Origin: Pyrocephalus nanus
Taxonomy: Eukaryota > Chordata > Aves > Passeriformes > Tyrannidae
Assembly (NCBI GenBank): GCA_038380795.1
Contig: CM076261.1
Location: 7,694,556-7,758,555, forward strand
DNA length: 64,000 nucleotides
Reading direction: 5' to 3'
Made by a program: the position numbers and the translations under genes. Positions 1 to 11,786 of the stretch are shown here, piece by piece; position 1 is the first letter of the stretch; the number at the start of each line of letters is the position of its first letter. A model generated the notes under the pieces. It was given only the letters and a program-made list of their open reading frames with translations, was not told the origin of the DNA and did not search any database.

Positions 1-3000
1 AGAAGGATTCAGTTTAGAGTAAAGTAGTGAAAGAATGAAGGGGTAGATGAGCATTAGAGTTGTACAATTCTAAGCCACTCTTAATTTGATCAGTCTTCAT
101 CCAAGAAAGAATATTGAAGGGGGAGAGAAATTTCAGTCAGTCACAGAAGGTACATGACCAGGGACTGAAACACTGAGTGTTGACCATTTAAGGAAAAACA
201 TAAAAATGGGCACAGTAAAAGTAAATACATTAATAAACTGTAGGTCCTACCAGGAAATTTTGTTCTCCACAAGTCTACTAATGCGAGCATAAAGGGAACA
301 GTTTTTTAATTAACTTCCATTTAAAATAGAAGGGAAATCTTTACAGTAATGCACATTTACACTATGAAACTGATTGACACCAGGTGCTGCTTGAGTTAAG
401 ATTATAGTGAGATTCAAAGGTGAACTGGACATCTCTGTGGATTTGAAGAATATATGGAAGTAAAATGGTTAAAATTCACATGTAAATACTGCTACAAAAG
501 CATTTTGGAAGGCTTGTAAAGCTTGATGTTTCAGAATCTAGAGCAATCTCTTGCCATTAAGGAATTTGAAACAGTATTTTTCCGCATCTGCATTTCATGT
601 TTTCTCTTATAATTTCCTTAAAACTTCCGGAACTTCATGGAGGCAGGATATAAGACCAGTTGGGCTCAGGTCTAATCCAACATGGCAATTCTTATATTAT
701 GATTAATGAGGTTCCCTTTATCAACAGCTGTGATTCTGACCTTTGTGGCTCTGCTGCTTATCACCTGATTTATACATCCTCATAACATACATCTCATTTT
801 GAATAAAATAAAAACCTAAGTAACTTCCATTCAGTTGCTATAACCTCTTCAAATATTTGCTCATTCAATTAATTCATTCACAGAATCTCAGATTGTACAT
901 CAGCAGCACTCTTCTAAAGTGTACTACTACTATTAAGATTGTTTTTTTATATGTAGGCATTCCTTATGGCATTTAAGAGAGAAATAATACTAACCTCTCT
1001 GCATCTAAAACTGGAATTCTTTTGGAGATCCAGTTTTAGAAATGTGCATCTTTCTTATTTAGTATTGTGACAGGGTGAGATAACATTCAGAAATTTCTTT
1101 CCTGGTTTGCGATGCTAGTGTGATTCAGGATGTTCAGTTGATGTGTTATAAAATGAGCCAGTTTATCTTTAGTTCAGCCTGTGATCATTGGGGAAGAGTG
1201 CTTTTCCTTTGGGAGCTGAATGCAAAATAACTGAAGCAGATTGAAGTTGGCAGTGACTAATGAAGTCTTGTGAAGGAGTCAGGAGTCAGTGGGTTACTAC
1301 ATAGGATGGATTGAGAAGAGAGTAACAGCAGCCTCTTTGTTGAGTTTATGTTGTCTGGTTGGTTGTTTTTTGGGTTTTCTTTTTTGCATAATCAGTGCTT
1401 CTGTGAAGAAAATCTAAAAAAAAAAATAATAAATTAAAAATTCCTGATGTATATCTCTGAAACACACACATTCGCACACACATTTGTTACAGAGGAGATA
1501 ATTCTAGGCTTCCATGTTTAATGAGCCAGCATGGTTGCCTAAAGGTGTTCTACATGTTAATAATTTTAATCAGTCACACAGAATTTATGGAGCTAGAATT
1601 TCAATTGAAATTAGCATGAGTTAAAACCGCAGTCATTTATTTCTCTGAGAGCTCCCCCTACTTTGCCAGTTTGATAATATGCCCTGTTGTCACAGAGTCT
1701 GGCACAAATAAATTAGTTGTTACGCAGGCACCACTGAGCAGCCTGCAATGGGACTTGTACACAGAGCACAGCTACTGTGAGCAGAAAGCACTGCAATTGG
1801 TTTTGCATTTGTTACACACGTAAAATCTGTGGGCATGGAGCAAAGACTGAAGGAGCATGAGGAGGAGGGAGGAGTATGCCAGCCTGGCCTCAAAGGTACT
1901 GGGAAAGGGGCAGAGACAATGCCAGCCAAGCCCCTGCCTCCAGCCTGAGAGCTGACCCAGGTCAGGTATCACTGCATACTGCTTCTGCCTTAAGCCCATG
2001 ATTAAATGATTTGAATAACTGCCTAACCTCAGCTGTGTGTAAAGCAGGGTGAAGGAGGTCAGATGCTGAGGAGGAAAGCATGCCTTCCTTATGCAGTCTT
2101 TGGAGAATTTATCTGGGCTTTGTGCTGCAAGTAGCACTGATGCAAAGTTACAGCCCAGACTACAATTACTGGAAGTTTTTCAGCAATCCTACAGCAGTTC
2201 AGAAAACTGCCGTGATGTTACGCTATTTTTGTTCCTGAAGTTCTTGTTGAAGCCTTTTGTTAAACAAAGTCTTTAAGACGTTTTCTTTTTTTATACTTTC
2301 TCTTTTTTAGACTCACAATAATTTGGGGATTTTGACTGAAACATTGTGAGGCAAACTGATTCAGGCTCTCTGCAATCTAACTGTCCCAGCCTGCACGCAC
2401 AGAGAGCAACAAGATTTGTGTTTTCCACCTCATTAAACTGACAGCAGAAATTAGTTTGTGGTATTAAAAACTAAAAAGTTAAATTACAGCTACACGTGTC
2501 CTTTATGCAATGGGGTGTGTGAAAGATGTTTAATTTTAATGTTTGCTATAATGGAGACTTTAAATTGCAGTGTTTGTCAAATCTCTAATCTTTGTTTCAG
2601 AGTGGAATATTAATTATGCTTTTAACTACGAGAGGTAAATAAAATGAGCATCCACTGCCTGCCTAAGGGTAAATTGCAGATTACTGACAACGTGACGTGG
2701 CGTACTAAATGTCAGTTTTGTCAAACAAATTTAGAGGAACAGTTAAACTATTAGCTTCCTGTTGTTACAGGGTTTTTTTTTGCAATGAATGACTGTTCCT
2801 AGCAGCAGGGGCACTGTACCATATGGAACACTAACAGAGCTAAATCGAATAAGCGAGATGAATGAGGAGATAGCACTACAGATGCACTCAATTAGTTTAT
2901 AACTGTCTATTAACTTCTGTTGGTGGTTTTGAATAAACAATAGATTAACCATTATACCCCTTCTTTTTCTTTATAAAACCAGTAGAAAGACAGTGTGATG

Positions 3001-5220
3001 AGGGCACACAGTGAAGAAGAAACTGAGTAGTTTCTTCCTTTTTATTTTTACCTCCTGCTTCTTAATAACTCAACTTGTGTGATATTGGCTTTACCTGCAA
3101 ATAACAAAATGCATTAGTTCCAAGAAGCAAATCAAAATATTTCAGATGTGGTTATGCATGCAAAGTAGTTCTTCGCATTACCAGGAGTTACTCTGCTGAT
3201 TTTTTTTTTTTTTAGGACCTGGTTTAGTAGCAGGGAAACACTAGTATGTGCACATAAGCCAGTCACTGCGATTGATTTGGCAGTTGAAGTGCTTTCATCA
3301 GTGCCAAAATAAAAATATTATGAATGTGTCTGCATCTTTCTCTGTGCCCCAAACCAGTTTTAGACCTGAACTACTTTTAGCAGGTAAGAGCTGATGCATT
3401 AGTGTGCATAATACTAAATACTAAATAAATAAACATAATACAATATATTACTATCCCTGGTTTCCATTTTGAAACATTGTTGAGAGATCACTGTTGAGGA
3501 CCTCCAGAGGGCACTGAGATTACTTCCTATTATATTGTGATATTTTTGCCTGTTGTTAGTTAATTTAAAATTGCTAGTAAAATTATACCTAAATACTTCA
3601 CTCAGCTATTCCATGTCACACTTTCACATTAGGTGTTCAAACACCTAATCAGTGAAGGTTTTACCACTGCTGAACCTGAAATCCAAAATATCAGACAGAA
3701 AAAGTGAGTAAGGTAAATTGAGAGAGATAAAACAATAAATATAGCAGGACATGCTTAGCTCCCAGTCTGTCAGTAAGAGTGGTCCATAACTGCCATAAGC
3801 CTTGTCATCATGTGATTGCTTGGAGCTCAGTACTTGTAGAGACAACCCTGAATCGAGCTTAAATTACAGTCTCTCTTTAAATTCTTATCTAAATTGAAAT
3901 CCACAAATTTGTTTTGAATCATTGTCCCAGTAGAGTGCTGAGGGACACTCTGCCCATCTGTTGCATCATCTTAAATAAGGAATTTACAGATATTTGGAGA
4001 CACTTAAAATTTCATCCTTTTTTTAGCCTTGTTGCTGTTTATCATTTAGTGCCACTTAGTTCATTATACAAATAGGAGAGGTAGCTGGGAGATGTTGGAG
4101 AGCAGGTGCTGGGAACAAAGAGGTGGTCTGGGGAAACAATACTCAGGGAACATAGGACATTAATTCATAGAAAGCTTGAATCCATTAGTTGTACTGCTCA
4201 TAAATAAAGTTGTTTGAAAATGCAAAGCTTCCATTTTCTGGAACAACCCTCCATTTAGATAAAAACACTGATCCTACTGAAATCCTTTCATCTGTCGACT
4301 GAATGCAATAGTCTTCTCCATCTTCTGTGTAAAGACTAACACTGCTGTCAGCCTACTGCTAACTTCCTTACAAGATCCATGTTACTAATGAGTGAAGTGG
4401 TTTTTGTCCATCCCTTTACCATATTTCACAGAGGGTGATAAAAGTTTTAATTAGTAAAAGTCTATGAAATATTTAAATCTCCTCAGGTGAAAGGAGTTAT
4501 ATTAGTAAAGTGGAAAAATAGCATGAGAGTCTTATATTGTGTAAAAACACAAACTTCATAGATCATAGTGGGGAAAAAAATGTAGAAATTGGCAAACTCC
4601 GGCTGGGACTGCAGAGGGGAGATTAGTTGTTCTTATCAGATGCAGGCCACAATATTAATACATTCCTATCTGTAGGCTATTTTAACATGTAAAACAGATT
4701 TTCCAATTTATGCAAACATTTCTCTCTGCCCCTGACAGAGTAAGCCTTTTTTTTCAGTTTTACCTGCAAATGGAAATAATTCATAAACTTTACCTAATTT
4801 CTGAAATCAGAAATATAAAATTCTACCCTAACGTCTGTCCAAGTGTCTGATCCAGGTGCCCAGTATCTCCTTCAGCCTGCATTTCTGAGTCTGGATTTTG
4901 GAAAAATTCCTTGTTATTTAGCTTCTTGTTACCATAACTTCTCATCTAAAGTCAGCTAGATTCTCCTCACCTGTAATTCACCTATGTCAAAATACTACTG
5001 GAGTGTCATTGCCCACTGTTAGTTAGATAGGTAGTTATAATGTTGCAGCATTTTAAAGAAGATGCTATTTAAATAGTGAACATGAGTCCCTGATGAATCA
5101 CACTAATGTCCACTCATCTGTTTTCAAGGTGCTTCTTTCCTAGCTGTTGAATAAACTGTCACAGTACTACTTTTTATCCAATGTTTGTAAGTTTAAAGAT
5201 TACTGATGACTGTTAAAAAT

Positions 5221-5292
5221 TACCCCGATGGAGGGTAATGTTGTTCCATGCAGTGATTTGTATGGAACAAGATTACCCTCGGTCGAGGGGTA
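5221..5292. repeat. 72-nt imperfect hairpin
   Basis: The arms are TACCCC (5221-5226) with GGGGTA (5287-5292), GAGGGTAAT (5231-5239) with ATTACCCTC (5272-5280), and TTGTTCCAT (5241-5249) with ATGGAACAA (5262-5270). A single G-G mismatch separates the two inner helices, and the loop is 12 nt (5250-5261). That gives 24 perfect pairs plus one internal loop. It could be a miniature inverted-repeat transposon, an old hairpin-forming conserved element or a microRNA-like precursor. The sequence alone does not decide. Confidence 0.75.
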
Positions 5293-7062
5293 CTTTTTAA
5301 ATGCTGTAATGCTCTTCAAGTACCCACAGTGCAGCTCTTAGGTCATCTTTGCACTAAGAGGATTCCATTACTAAGTTTACTGAGTGACTGGGTTTAATGG
5401 CTCTTCTAGAGATCCTGCTTTTACCTTTGGTCTTGCACAAGTAAAAGTTAGCAAATGGAAGCCTATTAGCTCTGTGAAAGAGCACTCCTTACTCTAAGGC
5501 CAGGAGTGGAATGTTCTGTTGTGAATTCCTCATTCACTTAACTCTCCACTGAAGTCAACTTTAAGGAGTCTTGTAATTTCCTTTGAAACACGCTCCTTTT
5601 TAACAAGTTGTCTAGATAGGCTAGGAAATGTCAGTCTAGTCAAAACATTTTTTTGACATGTGATCATAGAATAGTTATCATTTGAATCAAACAGTATGTT
5701 AAAGAGAAATTGTTGTGATCTACTTTATGAATGTGATATACTTGCAATTGTGTATTCATATTTCTTTAGGTTTAGAAAACAATCACAAAACTATAGATAT
5801 TTTCAAGTACTTTCCTATAGTTAAATAGCCATAACGAATATAGTATGGATTACTAACCCTATTTCATTAGAAAACATACCAGCACTTGTGCTGAAACTTA
5901 AAAAGAACCTGTTTTACAGTAAATACTACACTACTTAAGAAGCATTCCTACTCACTTTTTTTTTTAAGTGCAGAAAAAATTTCGGCAGATTCTCTGGGAG
6001 GATTAAATATCCACATATTCCCAAATGTTATTGACCTGGTTCTATTGTCTTGCAATGTAATCTCCTGCTAATGCCTCTCTCTCTGATTTCTGTTGATGGG
6101 ACTCTTATCGAGATCTGTCTCTTGACCTAATCTACAGTTTATTACAAGCATTAAGGTGCTTCCTCCTAAGTACCATCTCCCAAATCATGTAGAGCTAACA
6201 GAGGTGTTAGGTATATTATTCAATAAACTCATAGAAAGGATATTATAAACCATTACATTCTTCAGGGGTGCAGAATTATTTTGATGGAACTCTTTTAAGT
6301 TTTGCTAATGAGATACTGCTTTCTTCGTTATCAAATTACATTGTGGGGGTTTTGTGTTTTTGGGTTTTTTTAATAAAGAGCAAGCAGTTTGCAGCTGTCA
6401 GAATTTATATCCTTCCTGGAAATGATGAGTTGGAGAGTTAATTTTAGCACTAACACATTGTATCTTAGAAATCACCATTGTCTGTTTTTATTGCAAAGGA
6501 GTAGTTTGCTATTTTCAATATAAAAGCCTGTTAAGTTCTGTTTCTGGCCGCATTGCCACCTCTCTTCAGACAGGCTGTGTATCTCTATAAATCTCAGTAT
6601 ACTTACTGTATTACATCACTACCTTAAACTTAAAATTTTGATATATTTGAACAACTGGACTGTGTGGTGTAAAAACAGCAGCTGTCATTACTGTTGCACT
6701 TGAAAATTCTAACTGACTGATTTTTTTAATGATACAGTAGTATTTTAGTTGTTTGAGGTTGTTGCCTTCTGAAGAACAGCACAGTGCCTAGCAGCTCATT
6801 TTAGTACACATAATATTTTTGTAATGGATGATTTCATCAGGTGAAGGCCTATGACATTATTTATGGCTTTTACTCTGTCATTCAAAAGGACCTTTACTGT
6901 GCAAGCTCTGTTTAGAAGTTTCAGATTTTTCCTTTTCCGAGGATAAAAAATGTCTTTCTGCCTTTAGAAGTGTATTTTCACAGAAATTAGGGTTAGATTT
7001 GAGCACAAGTACAAGGCATTCATTTTTTTTAGTTTGCGTCTCTGTGACAGAGGTGTAGACTT

Positions 7063-7119
7063 AAAGGTAACGTGGTTCCATGCAATAGTTTTGATTCCTC
7101 AGTCTTTGGATTACCCTTC
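7063..7119 (+). repeat. Possible diverged copy of the 5.2 kb hairpin element
   Basis: AGGTAACGTGGTTCCATGCA (7065-7084) resembles GGGTAATGTTGTTCCATGCA (5234-5253), differing at 4 of 20 positions, and the stretch closes with GGATTACCCTT like the GATTACCCTC of the first copy. The inner arm ATGGAACAA is not preserved here, so the hairpin is weaker. This may be a second, decayed member of the same family, or partial similarity by chance. Confidence 0.4.
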
Positions 7120-8630
7120 TGCTTGTGGGTGGCAAAGCCCTGAATGAAAATCCCATATTATATGCAGTCATTAATTAAAATTCTTTTCAAATGTTAACGT
7201 TATTGTGGCTATAAAACTGATTTTATTTTTCAGATGAAACTGTATTAGAAGGATTTAGAGAAGCTTTCCTTGACACCTTTCTTACATCTTTTAATTAAAA
7301 AGCCTTTGGTGTTAATAGGTTCAAGTTTGCCAGAATTAGAAATGAAGAGATCTAAACATATATATTTGAAATATTCTTACCTAAAGCCACTGTGGTATGC
7401 AGCTACTTCAGCTGTCCTTTCCACCATGGTATGAAGAGCCCCTAAAGCAGATTAATCAACCTTCCTTGCCATACAAGCCTCATATTAACATCTTCCTTAT
7501 GAGCCATTGGATACAGTACGTAAGACCCCAACACACACACCTGCTAAGAGAGAGGTAGGGGCTGGAAAGCTTCATTAGCAGTTTAAACAGGGGACAGATG
7601 ACAGCTTCTCCCAGAAACCGCATTCTGCTGTGCGGGATTAAATTGGATTGAGCGTGCAGCTGCATCTTAGACTGACCAAATAGTGTCAGGCACACAAGGT
7701 CTCAGCTGGACCGCTTTTTCCTCTGCTCGTGTCTTTGGATTAACAGAAGTCCATCTGCCACTGAGCTTCCACTGCCAATTAATGATATACCCATGGCCTG
7801 GGAGAGCACTTGAATGGTTTACAAGCTACATGCTGTTAAAGGACCACTGTTTAGTGCCTGCCTTCCCCCAGTGAGCACAGAGCACTGTTACATCAGTGCA
7901 CTAACGAGCACTATGCTACAGGTGTATCTTCATGCATCCCACTAGTTATTCTACCCACCCTAAGGGGGTGGCCCAATTTCAGCAGCCCCCTAGGAAAAAT
8001 TATTTGCTTTCTAACGTGGCTGAGTATTGCCTATTCTGGGCTTTTAGTCACTGGCTTTTGTTGAGATAGATTAGTTCTCGTGGATGAAAAGGAAGATAGA
8101 ATCCTCTAGAAGACTGATTAAAACTCTTTGCAGTTGGATATTTTGAACTGCTGAGGTGTACTGAATATTGTGGAAGTCTTGAAGGAGGGAATTGCTTGAA
8201 GAAGTGAAAGGCATATGATAGAGTGTATGTAGTGCAGAAAAAAATGTGTGAGTTTGTGAATGCTCAGTACCAGGACTAGCAAATATGTTGTACAGGCTGC
8301 TGCCTGTATTAGGATACAAAGAGGCAAAAATTATCTATTCAAGTGAGGACTGTGGATCAAAAGCCAACATGAACAAGGAACTCTGTCTTTCATAGTAGGC
8401 AATATAGCCAGGAACCAAAAAAGTACCTCCCACTGCAGGACTTATGCAGGAGCTACGCCAGGTTGCTTATCTCTTTACCAGAACTTCTGTACTAGCACAA
8501 TGGGGTTTTTCATCAGCAAAAAGCCTTTTGCTCTTTTGTATTCTACTGCTGGGGAGCAGTAAGGCAGTGAATGAACTGTATTAGATTAAACCTATCAAAA
8601 CCTTTGCTTTTGGTTCTGCACTACACCACT

Positions 8631-8716
8631 ACATATATTTAATTATATGTTTACATATATACATGCATGCATATAATATATACAATACATATAAAATATT
8701 TATATATATTTAAATA
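8631..8716. repeat. AT-rich low-complexity tract
   Basis: An alternating TATA/ACAT-type stretch including ACATGCATGCAT, almost free of G and C. It contains several short self-complementary segments. No gene-related role is apparent. Confidence 0.8.
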
Positions 8717-8808
8717 GAAAATATGCTAATATCCTTTAAGGAAAGTTTCAGAAAACTTCAAACAATTTCTTTTGGTGACATTTTATGTCCTTATACTGAT
8801 AAAACTAA

Positions 8809-8915
8809 ATCACAGAATGGCTTGAATTGGAAGGGATCTTGAAGACATCTAATTCAAAGCCTCTTTCCATTAGATCAGGTTGCTCAAAGCCCTGTTCAAC
8901 CTGGCCTCACAGGAC
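8809..8915 (-). mobile_element. CR1 LINE 3' end fragment
   Basis: ATCACAGAATGGCTTGAATT, followed by GGAAGGGATCTTGAAGACATCTAATTC in the continuing sequence and by GTTGCTCAAAGCCCTGTTCA, follows the reverse complement of the CR1 3' end. In other copies this pattern appears as TCATAGAATGGTTTGG, GGAAGGGACC and CCAACCTGGCCTTGAACAC. The similarity fades after about 8915. The copy is 5'-truncated, as is usual for CR1. Confidence 0.7.
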
Positions 8916-10134
8916 CATGCCTGTCACAAGCTTGCTTCTTCTGATGTATACCCAGCAGATCCATTGGCCCTCAAATGCCTTAATTTGTGTCCAGTGAGAG
9001 AGATATCTGTGTACAGAACTAAATACCTTGAGGGAAAGCTATTTCCTGTATTTAAAACTGTCTCAGTTACTATTGCTTTCTATCAGCCTGAGCCTATGCA
9101 AGCCTAGAGCAAACTTGTAGGATGCTGCAGAGATCTGGAGATCTGTTTCCTCCACTGGGACTTGGAAGACAAACTTTCTAACCCCATAGTGAAAGTAACA
9201 AGGTATTTCACATAAAAGATACCTGCCCTGTACCCAGGTGAACATCAGATAGTGATGCGCTTTGGGGCTACAGATTTACTGTTTGTGGAGGGAACTGCTT
9301 CTGCGGCAGATTTACTTCTAAAGAAAAACAGTTGCTGGGCCATGCTTAAGGACTCAAAATACCATAGCAAATCTCAAAGACAGAGGCTAGTGGGAAGAGA
9401 GGATGTGAGACTACCGCATAATAGATACGTCTGCCATACAGCTCAGAATTCCTCATGCTGAGTGAGAACACCTCTGAAAATATGGTGAAAATTTGGTGTG
9501 GTCAAAACCATCCCAGAGCAAATTTGCATTAGTTTAACACTGCCTCTTGTCTTGGTTTGTGAAATCAGAGGGATTTGGGGCACCTGCAGTGCACACCATC
9601 CCCAGGAGTTTGAGGCTCTACTTAAAACTGACAGCTATGGGATAAGAAGGTGTTTTCTTTCATCATTATCCAGACTTTTCTAAAATGATAATTAGTTTCT
9701 GGAATAGAATTTCAAAATCTGTCGTGGATGTGTTCCTGTGAAAAGCTTTCATGTTCATGTTGTCTGGCACTGCACATCACGCAACTACCTCCTCCTGAGT
9801 AGGCCCCAGTGTTGTCTGTTTGGTTCTTTATTCAGATCATAGGGTAATGTGATGGGGTGAAAGAGGAAAAAGGAAAACTGTTGAGACAAAGGGGAAGGAT
9901 TGCAATGTCAAATGCAAAATATTATGAGTGGGGTATTCTTCTACCACGTACAGGATCTTTAATACCCATCTACACAGTACTGTGGATGAAATACATCTCT
10001 CTGTGAGCCCGAAATGACATATACGTCTTTTATTCATCTGAATTGGTTCTTTTAGAGTTTTGGCTTTTGAAACAAAATCAGGTATGTATATGCATTTTCA
10101 TACAAAAGAACCTAGGTACTCTTCTTAAATATAG

Positions 10135-10499
10135 ATCTGGGCTTGTTTAACTTGGAGAAAAGGAGGCTCAGGGGAGACCTTATTGCTCTCTACAACCACC
10201 TGAAAGCAGGTTGTAGCAAGGCGGGACTCAGTCTCTTCTCCCAGGGAGTTACTGATTGGACAAGAGGAAATGGACTCAAATTGTGCCAGAGGAGGTTCAG
10301 ATTGGACATGGGAAAGAATTTCTTCTTGTGGTGCTGGAACAGGCTGCCCAGGGAACTGGTGGAGTTAATATCCCTGGAAGTGTTCAAAAAACTACTTGAT
10401 GTGGCACTTAGTGCTGTGATTTAATTGACAGGGTCAGTCAAAGGCTGAACTCTATGATCTTGGAGGTCTTTTCCAATCATAATGATTTCTTAATTCTAA
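10135..10499 (+). mobile_element. CR1 LINE 3' fragment with end of ORF2
   Basis: A sense-oriented CR1 3' end. The frame at 10143-10424 translates to [20 protein letters not shown], then [20 protein letters not shown] and [13 protein letters not shown]. This is the C-terminal end of the CR1 reverse-transcriptase ORF, which is often misannotated as a bird protein. It is followed by the CR1 3' untranslated pattern ending in a TCATAATGATTTCTTAATTC octamer-like tail. The frame is open but far too short to be active. Confidence 0.92.
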
Positions 10500-10807
10500 G
10501 TAAAACGGCATATATGCTAACAAAAGAGAAAGTGCAGGTTCTGTGTGGATTTTCATTTACTGCTCCTCAAACAGAGTTAGCAAAGAGAAGGGCAAAGGAA
10601 AGGTCAGGTGTGGAATTTTGCTGTGACCATACATTTCAGAAAAGGATTTCTTCATAGTCTTCAAATACTTCATTTTGATAAAATTGAAATAGTGTAATAA
10701 AAGCTTGTAAAGTAGCGTAATGTCATTTTACATTTATGTACAATTCATGTACCAGAAATTAATACAAGTGAAACATAATGGAAAATTGAACATTTAATTT
10801 TCATTAA

Positions 10808-10827
10808 AATAAGAACATGTTCTTATT
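10808..10827. repeat. Perfect 20-bp palindrome
   Basis: AATAAGAACATGTTCTTATT is its own reverse complement. The central decamer GAACATGTTC fits the RRRCWWGYYY pattern of a p53-family half-site. No second half-site is adjacent. Confidence 0.9.
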
Positions 10828-11244
10828 AATATCATTCTAGAAAATCAAAACACAATTTGTCTTTTTTCATTGAAAAATTTTTCATTCACATTATGCAGTT
10901 CAATGTGAATGTAACTAGCTTGCTAATGAAAAGGCTTCATTGATAAAAATATTTATGCAAGCTTTGCTCCTGAAGTTAGAAGGGTGGTTTAGTACGTGGC
11001 AGAAAATTATGATTAAAAATGAAATAATTAAATAAGAAGAATCTGTATATATCATCATATTTAATTGTTTGACTGTAATTTTGCTAGTAGTATCCTGTAT
11101 TGGTTCTGACTGAATCTCACATGTAGGACTCTTCAAAGAAAAGGCACAATTGAGTATTTTGTTCCAATCTGTAATGCTTTAAATCTCTGTGTCTTCCATT
11201 TTGTGGAAAAAAAAAACACCTATTATCAGAATATTAAATGGGTA

Positions 11245-11645
11245 TCCTAGAATAATTTTGATCCGAAGGGACTTTTAGAGATCATCTTTTCTAACCTGCT
11301 ACTCAAAGCAGACTTAAACTAAATCAAGTTGCTCGGGGCATTGTCCAGCAGGGTTTTGAGTATCTTCCAAGGCTGAGATCCCACCTCTGTGAGCACCTGC
11401 TCCACTGTTTGACTACCCCAATGGTGACAAAAACTTACACTAAGATCTAGTACGAATTTCCTGAATTGCAATTTGTGTCTAGTGTATCTTGCCCTTGTAC
11501 CTTGTTCATAAAGTGTAGCTCTGTCTCCTCTATACTCTCCCCTTAGGTAGTTAAAAACAGCACTAAGGTCCTCTGTGAGCTTTCTCTTCTCCAGGTGGAA
11601 CAAGCATAGCTCCCTCAGTCTCTCCCTGTCCAGTATTTGTCTATT
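11245..11645 (-). mobile_element. CR1 LINE 3' fragment with end of ORF2
   Basis: An antisense CR1 copy. The minus-strand frame 11603-11319 gives FHLEKRKLTEDLSAVFNYLR, and further on LDLSVSF and WKILKTLLDNAPSNL, a diverged counterpart of the ORF2 C terminus seen at 10.1 kb. The plus strand opens with TCCTAGAATAATTTTGATCC, the inverted 3' tail. The divergence suggests an older subfamily. Confidence 0.88.
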
Positions 11646-11731
11646 GGGAGAGAGTAAGGTTGAATTCCCGTTTAGTCACGTAACACTTGAAATTCCATTT
11701 CCTTTTCTATCAGAAGGACCTAATTCCTTGT

Positions 11732-11786
11732 TTGATTGGGTGGTTGATTGATTGGTTGGTTGGCTGATTGGTTTGTTGGTTGGTTA
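11732..11786 (+). repeat. TTGG/TTGA-rich simple repeat
   Basis: Imperfect tetranucleotide units (TTGG, TTGA, GGTT) repeated over about 55 nt. It is a possible microsatellite, shortly after the CR1 copy ending near 11645. Confidence 0.85.

Noticed and set aside
3195..3220. Long T run followed by TAGGACC resembling a splice acceptor
   Set aside because: No open, phase-compatible segment with a convincing donor follows, and no PTPRM-like translation was found downstream.
10143..10424. 93-codon open frame that could be called a small bird protein
   Set aside because: It is the C-terminal end of CR1 ORF2 inside a truncated LINE copy, not a host gene.
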